A stretch of 18,519 nt of DNA from Verrucomicrobia bacterium UBA1731 (GTDB lineage Bacteria; Verrucomicrobiota; Kiritimatiellia; RFP12; UBA1067), in assembly GCA_002317575.1 (NCBI GenBank), contig DCIH01000011.1:1-18519 (forward strand), in the 5' to 3' direction. A program made the translations under genes and the position numbers. Numbering within the stretch: the stretch's first letter is position 1; each line of letters opens with the position of its first letter. The notes below the pieces were generated by a model that searched no databases, was not told the DNA's origin, and worked only from the letters and a program-made list of their open reading frames with translations. Of the stretch, positions 1-7,800 are shown in pieces.

Positions 1-21
1 CACGCCCCACCATTTATTCAT
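1..21 (-). CDS. Possible start of a further downstream gene (partial)
   Basis: An ATG at 21 opens a frame reading MNKWWGV up to the window edge. The Lys plus hydrophobic/aromatic beginning could be the start of a signal peptide or membrane protein. No clear Shine-Dalgarno sequence precedes it at a normal distance. Only seven codons are visible, so this is a weak call, given because the spacing (80 bases) fits the next operon gene. Confidence 0.2.
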
Positions 22-101
22 CGGGATGAGATGCGCTTTCCCGACCAGAAAATGGGTAAACTCCAGACATGTTTTCCGTCGCGGGCGAGGGGCGTTGCCC
101 G
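22..101 (-). other. Short intergenic stretch after the M50 gene
   Basis: This 80-base stretch follows the M50 stop codon. A 4-bp hairpin (GGGC-AAC-GCCC) starts one base after the stop but has no T-run, so a terminator is not supported. An 18-codon ORF (70..14) has no convincing ribosome binding site. The operon may continue leftward. Confidence 0.4.
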
Positions 102-2210
102 TCAGAATTCGCGGCGGAACGAGGAGATCAAGTACGCCTGCACGCGCGTCCAGAACATCTCGCGGTGCGGCACGCTCACATGGACGACGCGGCCGTAGTC
201 GAATGCGTTGGCATCGGCCATCTCCAATGTCACGCGATAGAGCGTTTCCACGGGCTTGAACGTGCGGCCGTCTTCGGAATGCTCGTAATACACCGACACG
301 GGTCCGCCATACGGCTGCAGCAGCGCCGACGCCTTGACATCGCACGGGAGATTGTCGATGGCGACGATCTTCGCCGGCAGCGTTCCTAGCCGGTCGGCCA
401 CGCGCACGCGCGCTTCATCACCCACCGAAAGCTTGCCTATGTCGCTGTCGCGCGCATAAGCCACAACGACGGGATCGCCGTGCAAAATCTCCCCCAGCGT
501 CAAGCCGAGCGCAATGTGGAAACCGGCCGACGCGTCAACCGGAAGCGCGGGCAGGAAGACGCCGTCAGCCGCCGCCCGCACCACGAGCTTCGCGCGCCGA
601 CGGCCGAATTCCGCCATCGCGACGCCATCACTCTTGAGCTTCTCGTCGAGAACGCCGACTTCCACATAGCGTTTCGCATCGATTGCCGCGAACTGCCGGT
701 TCAACCGATCGGAATCCGTCTCGGATTCCATCCGGGAAATTCCCCAATCGAGTCCGGGCGCATCCAGCGCGCACAACATGTCGCCGCGCGTGACGACGCG
801 CGGCGCGCGAGGGAGCGCCTCCTTCAGGAAACCCGTCTCCTCCGCCACCACGAGTTCGCGTTGTTTCGTCGAAATCTCGCCGTACATGTCGATGCTCCAG
901 CCCATCGGCAGAAACAGCACCACCGACACGATGGCGGCCGCCACAAAGAGCAGAATGACGCCCGCGTGGGACGCGGACCGTTTTGACAGCGCACGGATCG
1001 TCAACACCTCGCGCCAGAACGGGTAGATGAGAATGGAATAGAGCTCCAGCACCATCATGACGAGCGCGAGCACCTTGGTAAACTTGTGGTAGATGATGAG
1101 GATAATGCCCGTATAGAGGAATATGCGGTAGATGAAGGCGCACACACCGAACACCAGCAGGAAGAGCCCGTGTCCGTCGCCTTCCGGACGGGGCCCGAGC
1201 CGCAGAATCGCGTGCCGCCACCACCCCTTCACGTATTCCGTCGAACGGTGCATCATGTTCGGGATGCCCATGATGTCGGAAAGCACGTAGTAACCGTCGT
1301 ACCGGATGCACGGGTTTCCGTTCACGAGCAGCGTCGAGATCGTGGAGACGGCAAACACATAGAACGCCGTCGAACGCCACGGTCCGGGCGGCGCATAGCA
1401 CCAGAACAGCGCGGCGAGACCGCCCACGAGCAGTTCGCTCATGATGCCCGCGCCGTCGATGAGCAGACGCTGCGCGCGCGTGAGGCGCCAGGCGTCCGTG
1501 GTGTCCGTGAACAGACGCGGCACAAACACCATGAAGCCGATGCCGATGCCGCGCACGCGGCACCGGAAATGCATCGCCGCGAGCGAATGGGCCGATTCAT
1601 GGACGATTTTGAGCGCCACGATCGCGACCAAGTACTTCGCCAGGCCCGCCCAGGACAGCGAATCGACGAACGCGGCGCGCACAGCCGAAGCATCGCGGAC
1701 AAGCAGAAGATATCCGAGCAGCGACGGCACGAGCAGCGACAGCACCACGGGCATCGAACACATCCAGGACACGAACGGCGCGAGCCACGCGAAAAAACGC
1801 TCCGGACGAATAGGCGGCAACTTGAAAAAGAGGTAGGCGGAACAAAACCTGAGGAACCAGGTCTTCTTCTTCATCTCGTCCATCTTCTTGCGCTTGACGG
1901 CGATTTCGCCAAAGCGCGGCACGAGCAGGTTGTTCTGCTGACAGAACCCGACCACCCGTGCGACTTCCTCTTTCGTGCTGAATATGCCACGCGCGTTGAG
2001 GCGCTTGACAAATTCCGAAAGCTTCAGCGGTTCGCTGAGGAACTGTACGATCTGCAGCGCCTCGTTGGAAATTTGGTAATAGGCGTCGGCCGAGGGATCG
2101 AACAGCATGGCATGGCCGTTCCGCCGGAAAAAGGTCACATCCGAGCGCAACACGCCCAAAACGGGATCGGGTGGTGGCGGCGGCGCCGCCGTCCCAGGCG
2201 CGGGCGCCAT
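102..2210 (-). CDS. PqqD-like / M50 zinc metalloprotease / HlyD-like fusion membrane protein
   Basis: The protein has 702 residues from the ATG at 2210. A Pro-rich start is followed by a PqqD-like winged-helix domain (about 20-100: a DxxxxYQISNEALQIVQFL core, then a second helix pair). Next is the LPPIRPERFF stretch typical of PqqD-linked M50 proteins. The multi-pass core (about 140-435, roughly 7-8 segments) carries the zinc-site HESAH at 204-208, a GAGIMSELLVGG helix, and NPCIRYDG at 299-306, so the catalytic residues are present. A periplasmic arm (about 436-702) has HlyD-like lipoyl halves and barrel strands. Such proteins are commonly annotated as putative peptide zinc metalloproteases. 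PqqD-like domains bind peptide segments in peptide-maturation systems, so it may recognise or cleave a segment of a secreted protein, the giant being the obvious candidate (inference). It lies 16 bases after the GAF/HlyD gene in the same operon. Confidence 0.9.
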   Translation of the reverse strand: MAPAPGTAAPPPPPDPVLGVLRSDVTFFRRNGHAMLFDPSADAYYQISNEALQIVQFLSEPLKLSEFVKRLNARGIFSTKEEVARVVGFCQQNNLLVPRFGEIAVKRKKMDEMKKKTWFLRFCSAYLFFKLPPIRPERFFAWLAPFVSWMCSMPVVLSLLVPSLLGYLLLVRDASAVRAAFVDSLSWAGLAKYLVAIVALKIVHESAHSLAAMHFRCRVRGIGIGFMVFVPRLFTDTTDAWRLTRAQRLLIDGAGIMSELLVGGLAALFWCYAPPGPWRSTAFYVFAVSTISTLLVNGNPCIRYDGYYVLSDIMGIPNMMHRSTEYVKGWWRHAILRLGPRPEGDGHGLFLLVFGVCAFIYRIFLYTGIILIIYHKFTKVLALVMMVLELYSILIYPFWREVLTIRALSKRSASHAGVILLFVAAAIVSVVLFLPMGWSIDMYGEISTKQRELVVAEETGFLKEALPRAPRVVTRGDMLCALDAPGLDWGISRMESETDSDRLNRQFAAIDAKRYVEVGVLDEKLKSDGVAMAEFGRRRAKLVVRAAADGVFLPALPVDASAGFHIALGLTLGEILHGDPVVVAYARDSDIGKLSVGDEARVRVADRLGTLPAKIVAIDNLPCDVKASALLQPYGGPVSVYYEHSEDGRTFKPVETLYRVTLEMADANAFDYGRVVHVSVPHREMFWTRVQAYLISSFRREF

Positions 2211-2215
2211 GTCGG

Positions 2216-2219
2216 TCCT
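2216..2219 (-). promoter_or_regulatory. Ribosome binding site choosing the start of the M50 gene
   Basis: AGGA lies 5 bases upstream of the ATG at 2210, between the previous stop codon and that ATG. This favours 2210 over the in-frame GTG at 2255, which would overlap the previous gene by 29 bases and would add 15 residues of no recognisable character. Confidence 0.55.
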
Positions 2220-2226
2220 GGACGAA

Positions 2227-3534
2227 TCAGAGGCCACGGAGATACAGCACCCCACTCCTGAAGAGCCGATAACCGAGACGGACTTCGCCGCTCTTGAGCT
2301 TGGCGATGCCGCGCATGCCGTAGCGCAAGTCCCCGGGAATCGTCGCCGGATCGAGCACGACGCGCACGCGGTACGCCCACACCTTCTGTTCGGTCAGCTG
2401 GGGATAGTGCGAGACTTCGAGGACGCGCGCCCTGATGGCCGTTTCGGGGGCGGTGTGCAGAAAGAGCGTCACGTTCAGATCCGAACGGAGAACGCTCGCC
2501 TCGCGTTCGTCCACGGGAATCTCCGCCTCGTAGCCCTCGCCACCCAGGACGCGGAAGAGCACGTCGCCCGTGCGGACGGCCTTGTTCTCGAGCCGCGCCG
2601 CTTCGCCGTCCGCCAGCGCGACGACGCCCGCCGCCGGCGCACGCACCTCGGAATGCGCAATGTACCAGGCAGCCTCGTCCACGCTGACCTTGAGTCCGCG
2701 ACAGCGGATCTCAAGCAGTTTGGCGCGACCGAGTTCTTCGGAGTTCGAGAATGCGTTCTGCCGCGCCAACGCGAGCTCGGCTTCCGTTTCGGAGAGCTGG
2801 TTCTTCGCCAACGCCGTGCGGTAGGCCAACTGGGACACGTCGTACCGGGCGACGACTTCGTCCTTCGCCACGCGATCGCCGTCTTTCTTGAGACAGGTCG
2901 CAATGGCACCGTCGAACCAGGCGTACGCCGTGGTCTCCTGCGGCGCACGGACGAAGAACTCCGACGTGGTGGAATCGGGCACGCGCACGAACATGCACGC
3001 CCCGACGGAAACCGCAACCAGCCCCCAGAAGAGCCACTTCCCGAAGCGGCGGAAAAAGCCGCCGCGTTGACGCCGGCAGAGACGGTGGAACGCGATCGCT
3101 TCGCCCGCGGAAGCCGCCACCAGCTTCAGCACGTCCTTCATGCCCGAAGGCGGGGCGCCGCGGAACGCGACGAGCCACACGTAATCAAGCTTCGATTCCG
3201 TTCCCCGGATCGGCAACGGCAACCGTACGAACTGCGTCGGATCCGAGTCCGTGACGCTTTCCGGATCCTTCAGCCAGGCACGGACGGCTTTTTCCTGTTC
3301 GAGCGCCAATGCAGCGTGCTCGTTGGCCGTGGGCTGACCGTACTGCGCCAGAAGCCGAACCTTGCCGTGCGAGCAGTCGAAAAGACTCGACGTCTCGTAG
3401 GGAACCAGCTCGTGTGCGTTGTTGATGGCCGCCGCGGCGGCGGACGCCAGATCGTCCACCGCGAAAAGTTCGTGGCCGTAGCGCAACAGCAGCGCGAAAA
3501 CGCGCAACCGCGCATTCTGATCAGCGTCCGCCAT
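2227..3534 (-). CDS. GAF-like domain / single membrane segment / HlyD-like adaptor fusion
   Basis: The protein has 435 residues. Residues 10-150 look like a GAF domain: an opening helix LRYGHELFAVDDL, then SSLFDC and VRLLAQYG strands, and a closing helix ending AIAFHRL. A basic stretch (RRQRGGFFRRFGK, about 154-166) precedes one membrane segment (about 167-183), which fits a cytoplasmic N-terminus by the positive-inside rule. The periplasmic part has lipoyl-like halves at about 195-232 and 293-330 (HSEVRAPAAGVV), a short helical hairpin between them (about 236-290), and a beta-barrel-like end (about 335-420). The gene overlaps the previous one by 14 bases and ends 16 bases before the next ATG. 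A GAF domain on an export adaptor implies a cytoplasmic ligand or protein signal controlling the periplasmic arm (inference). The GAF call rests on pattern and predicted topology only. Confidence 0.87.
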   Translation of the reverse strand: MADADQNARLRVFALLLRYGHELFAVDDLASAAAAAINNAHELVPYETSSLFDCSHGKVRLLAQYGQPTANEHAALALEQEKAVRAWLKDPESVTDSDPTQFVRLPLPIRGTESKLDYVWLVAFRGAPPSGMKDVLKLVAASAGEAIAFHRLCRRQRGGFFRRFGKWLFWGLVAVSVGACMFVRVPDSTTSEFFVRAPQETTAYAWFDGAIATCLKKDGDRVAKDEVVARYDVSQLAYRTALAKNQLSETEAELALARQNAFSNSEELGRAKLLEIRCRGLKVSVDEAAWYIAHSEVRAPAAGVVALADGEAARLENKAVRTGDVLFRVLGGEGYEAEIPVDEREASVLRSDLNVTLFLHTAPETAIRARVLEVSHYPQLTEQKVWAYRVRVVLDPATIPGDLRYGMRGIAKLKSGEVRLGYRLFRSGVLYLRGL

Positions 3535-4882
3535 TCTCGCCGCCTTCCGCGGGAATGTCCAACGACCGGACGTCCGACTCGACGCGCACGATGAGCTTGA
3601 GGGGGCGGCCCGTTGCGCATGCCGCCAGGTATTCGGCCGGCGCGAACCAAAGGACGTTCGTCACGGTGCCGCCGGCACCGGGAAGCTCGACCTGCCGCGG
3701 TTCGACATGCGCCAGACGCTTCCCGTCCGGATCGTATATGCCGGCCGTGAGCTCCCCGACGCGCTTGACGCTCTGCAGGGACACGACACGCGGGTAACGG
3801 TGAAGGCAATACGCCAGCACGCCGCGATCGAAGCCGATGCCCGTGATCGCCAGCGGCGGTTCGGCGTGCACTTCCGTCTTGCCGTCCGACCGGCGAACGA
3901 ACTTCTCCTCGCGCCCGCGCCACGAAGCCGGGCGGTTGGTCGACGCGATCGCCTGCCAGTCGGCAACGCCGTCCACGACCACGACGAAAGGCGACACGCC
4001 GGAAAACGCATCCGACACCGCCGCGAACGGCATGCCGGGCGAACGCAGGTCGAGCTGCCCCTCCGGTGACTGCTGACCGAAGAACTCGCGGGCCGCCTTG
4101 GCCTCTTCGCGCGCCTTCTTCAATTCGGGGTCGACCGTTTCGGACTCCGACGCCTCCACCTTCGCGATCGGCTTCTCCTTCAGGCGAACGACGCCCGTCA
4201 TGCCGGCCGTCAACCGGCCCGCCGCGTTCTCGATCAGGACGCGAACGCGAACGGTCCCCGTGCGGTTGTCGGCTTGCGGAGCGACTTCGTAGACGCGCCC
4301 CAAGACGGCATCTCCGGCTTCCGGCGCGATTTCGAGCTCATCCCCGACAACCACGCTTCCAATGGGCAGATTCGCCAAGGCGAGCAACCGATCGTCTTCG
4401 ATGATGCGGAACAACGGCTGACCCGGCTTGACGGTTTCGTACTGTTGCGTGAGCAGTTCAGCGAGCTTTCCGTTGAACGGCGCCACCAGCCGGCAACGCC
4501 GGAGGTTGAGTTCGGCCTCTTCGTAGTCGACGACGGCGATGCGCGCGTCGTATTCGGCCTTGCGGAGCTCCATTTCGCTCGCAAAGTCCTTCGCGCGCAA
4601 CTCCTTCTGCTCTTTGGCGATTCGGGCCGTGAAGTCACGGTGCTCCAGCAGACGCCGCCCGGCGACCGCATAGCGGGAATCGTCGAGTTCGGCTATGACG
4701 GCTCCATTCGTGAAGGGTTCGCCCAATTTGTAATGATAGGCCTTGAGTTCGGCGTCCAACGCGGAGGCGATCGTCGCCTCGCGGAACGGGAACAGGACAA
4801 CCGGAATCTCCTGCGCACCCGCCGTCAGGGCGAATGCGCAGGACCACGCGGCCAACACGGCCGATGATTTCGCCTTCATCAT
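3521..4882 (-). CDS. Periplasmic adaptor (membrane fusion) subunit, RND/HlyD type, with extra C-terminal domain
   Basis: The protein has 453 residues. A Sec signal peptide (MMKAKSSAVLAAWSCAFALTAGAQ, cleavage near residue 24) and no other membrane segment place it in the periplasm. Residues 37-68 and 130-163 are the two halves of a biotinyl-lipoyl fold (second half RRCRLVAPFNGKLAELL). They flank a short helical hairpin (about 70-128). A beta-barrel follows (about 164-236), with GTVRVRV and GMTGVVRL typical of RND adaptors. A charged helix (about 251-269) leads to a 160-residue C-terminal domain (about 285-450) that I do not recognise. The ATG lies in ATGATG, and its A plus the following TGA stop of the giant gene give a 4-base overlap, so translation is probably coupled. 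It likely bridges inner- and outer-membrane parts of an export system. The adaptor call is firm; the substrate is inferred from position. Confidence 0.9.
   Translation of the reverse strand: MMKAKSSAVLAAWSCAFALTAGAQEIPVVLFPFREATIASALDAELKAYHYKLGEPFTNGAVIAELDDSRYAVAGRRLLEHRDFTARIAKEQKELRAKDFASEMELRKAEYDARIAVVDYEEAELNLRRCRLVAPFNGKLAELLTQQYETVKPGQPLFRIIEDDRLLALANLPIGSVVVGDELEIAPEAGDAVLGRVYEVAPQADNRTGTVRVRVLIENAAGRLTAGMTGVVRLKEKPIAKVEASESETVDPELKKAREEAKAAREFFGQQSPEGQLDLRSPGMPFAAVSDAFSGVSPFVVVVDGVADWQAIASTNRPASWRGREEKFVRRSDGKTEVHAEPPLAITGIGFDRGVLAYCLHRYPRVVSLQSVKRVGELTAGIYDPDGKRLAHVEPRQVELPGAGGTVTNVLWFAPAEYLAACATGRPLKLIVRVESDVRSLDIPAEGGENGGR
3543..3548 (-). promoter_or_regulatory. Ribosome binding site for the GAF/HlyD gene
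   Basis: GGAAGG lies 8 bases upstream of the ATG at 3534 and inside the end of the preceding gene. It supports that start even though the two genes overlap by 14 bases. Confidence 0.55.
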
Positions 4883-7800
4883 TTGCGCAACAGGCCCTCG
4901 AGCGCGGATTCGAAACCGGGCATCATCGACTCGACATGCGCAAGCGAGCCGATCGGCGCGGAATTACCGCCGCCCAGCACCGCCGACGCGAAGTCGGCCA
5001 GCCCGCCGATCGGAAGCGCCATGCCGCCGCCGGCGACATCGGAACCGAACACCTGGTCGGATCCTTCCCTGAGCATCACGGAGGCCTCTGGCGACGAGAA
5101 CAGGTACGACGACGCATTGTCGGCGCCGCTACCGACGGACACGATCGTCTCATAGGCGATTTCGCCGCCGTTGGTGCCCACCTGGCCCATGGCGCTCTTT
5201 CCGAGCGCGCCAGAGGTGTCACCAAGTTCGCGCGAAACGTCCGCGAAGCTATCCGTCAATCCGCCGGCGTGAATGCCGTTCATGACCGTATAGTTGTTGT
5301 TGTTCGGACTGGCGACCGTATCCTCGTTGAGGATCGTGTTGACCTCGATGACCGCGCCGAAGGACTTCTCCGTACGATGCGCCCCGCGCTGGTCATAGGA
5401 GATGTCGCCCGCGAACTTGTTCGCGACACCCGTCAGCGAGCCCGCGTACTTGTCGACGTAGACGCCATCGATGCCACCCGTGACACGGGATCCCTTCTGC
5501 TGCGCCGGCGTGAGCGTCTGCGGCACGTAGTACCACGTTCCGTTCGCGCCCTGATGGAGACCCGAGCTGTAGAAGGTCTGGTCGAACGCACGACCGGAGA
5601 CATTCCGCCCGCCCAGGTTGTCGATCAGCGACTCGTCCTCCGCCGTCGTGTAATAGACGGCACCGCCACGTGTCGCACCGACGATGTCATATGTCGTCGC
5701 CCCGTCGCCGTTGCCGACGAAAGCCGAGTTGAGGACCAAGATATCGTCCGACGCCGCCGCATTGAGCAATCCGCCTTCGTTCTTGGCAACCGTCGTGTTG
5801 ACGATCGCCGCCTTGGCACCATAGTCGATCACGATACCGTAGCCAGACATCGTCTTCTGGGTTCCGCCGACTTCATAAACCGTCTCGGCCGCTTCGGTGA
5901 TCGTCGAGTTGGCGATTGCGAGCTCACCACCCGAGATGACATGAATGCCGCCACCACGGATCGACGACTGGTTGAAGCCCAGGTAACCGGCGACGACGAT
6001 GTAATCGGAGCCCACCGCATCCCGGAAGGACGCTGTCTTGAAGTTCGCCTCCGTCGTCGCACCGATGTAGAGCGTTCCGTAGCCGTGGTTGCCCGTGACC
6101 GTCACCAGACGCGTGTCGATCGAGAACTCGCCGGTCGTGCCGACATAGAACGCAGCGCCAGAACCCGTCGCCGTATTGTCGGTCACCAGCGTCGTGTCCG
6201 TGAAGTCGATATGCGAGCTGCCCGCGAAGTAGACCGCCGCACCGTTCACCGCCGTATTGCCGGACATCGTCGTCTCGCCGTTGAAGGCCAGCTTCGCCGT
6301 GCCATCCAGATAGACCGCACCGCCCTGATTGGCGTTCATGCCCGTGAGCTCGATGTCACGATTGAGCGTGATCTCGGCCTTGTCCTGCGCATAGATCGCA
6401 CCGCCCTTGTCGGCGTTCTGGACAGGAGCCCCGTCCGCCGCTTCGATGCGGAGATCGACGTCGGATGTCAACTCTCCTGTTCCGAAGACGGCGATCGCGC
6501 CGCCGTTTCCGTCCGTCCGGCTGCCCTTGATGAGGATGCTGCCGTTCTCGCCGCTCTGCGAGGCATCCTTGAACGCAAGCGAGGCATTCTCGACGTAAAT
6601 CGTGCCGCCAGCTTCGGTCGCGCTGTTCTGAATGAACCGCGTCGAGTTCGTGCCGCTGCTGGAGACCGCCAGGGACGCACCGCCCGTGACGGCAAGCGCG
6701 CCGCCCTTCGCCGCGACGTTGCCCTTGCCCGTCGATGTGACATAGCCCACGGTCGTGCCCGATGCGAAGACCGAATTGCCGATCTCGACATTGGCCTTGT
6801 CACCCGCGAAGACCGCACCACCGGCGTTGACCGCCGAGTTGTCGTAGAACTTGGAGCTCTTGACCACGGCGGAAGCATCCTTGCCGGTCACACTGATCGC
6901 ACCACCGTCCGTCGCCGCACGGTTCGCGAAGTAGATGTTGCCCGAGGCCTGATACTCGCCGCCGGCGATCGCCACCGCGCCGCCCTGGCCCTTACCGACG
7001 CTGTTCGCGTTGAAGGTGGACTTACGGTTGACGATCAGCGCATCATTCGCGCTCGAATAAATCGCACCGCCCGCATTCGTGGCGTTATTGACCATGAAGG
7101 CGGAACTGATGAGCGTGACCGACAGCGCATCCTCGAGGATCGCGATCGCACCGCCGTCACCGTGCGAGGCATTGCCGTCGAAGGTCGCGGAGGTGATGGA
7201 CATCTGACCGTCGCTCAACGCGATCGCGCCACCCTTCGTGCCGGCGGTATTGCCGTCGAACATGACACCCTTGCCGACCGTGACGACACCGCCCGCGTCA
7301 ATGGCGCCGCCGACCTTGCCGGCGACATTGTCGGTGATCACCGTACCCGCGCCCTTGAGCGTGATACGTCCGTACGACGCCTCGATCGCACCGCCGTTCT
7401 CGGCCGCAATGTTGGAGTCGAACCGCGTATTCTCGGCGTTGACGAAGACTTCCGCCTTCGCACCCGACACACCCGAAAGCGTACCCGTGGTCGCGAAGAA
7501 GACAGCACCGCCGCTCTTGCCGGACTTGTTTCCGGTGAAGTCGGCGTCATTGACATCCATCCGGTTGTCACGCGTCGCCGCTTCGACGTAGAGCGCGCCG
7601 CCCTCGGCCCCGGCCTGGTTGCCGAGGAACCGCGCGGTATCGACCGTCAGCTTCGTGGAGTCGGCTTCCGTCTTGATGAAGAGCGCACCGCCGCGACCGG
7701 TCGTCGCCGTATTCAGCGCGAACACGATGCCATCCGTCATCGTCACCACGGCATCGCTGCCGGCAACGGAGTAAACCGCGCCGCCATCAACCTTCGCGAC

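Noticed and set aside
90..101. Hairpin GGGC-AAC-GCCC as a terminator after the M50 gene
   Set aside because: The stem is only 4 bp and no T-run follows.
2211..2255. Alternative GTG start for the M50 gene at 2255
   Set aside because: It overlaps the previous gene by 29 bases and lacks a clear ribosome site, while the ATG at 2210 has AGGA at the right distance and follows the previous stop by 16 bases.
1086..3594. Plus-strand open frames opposite the M50 and GAF/HlyD genes
   Set aside because: They are in-register shadows with low-complexity Arg/His/Glu-rich products, whereas the minus strand gives recognisable domains and tidy gene junctions.
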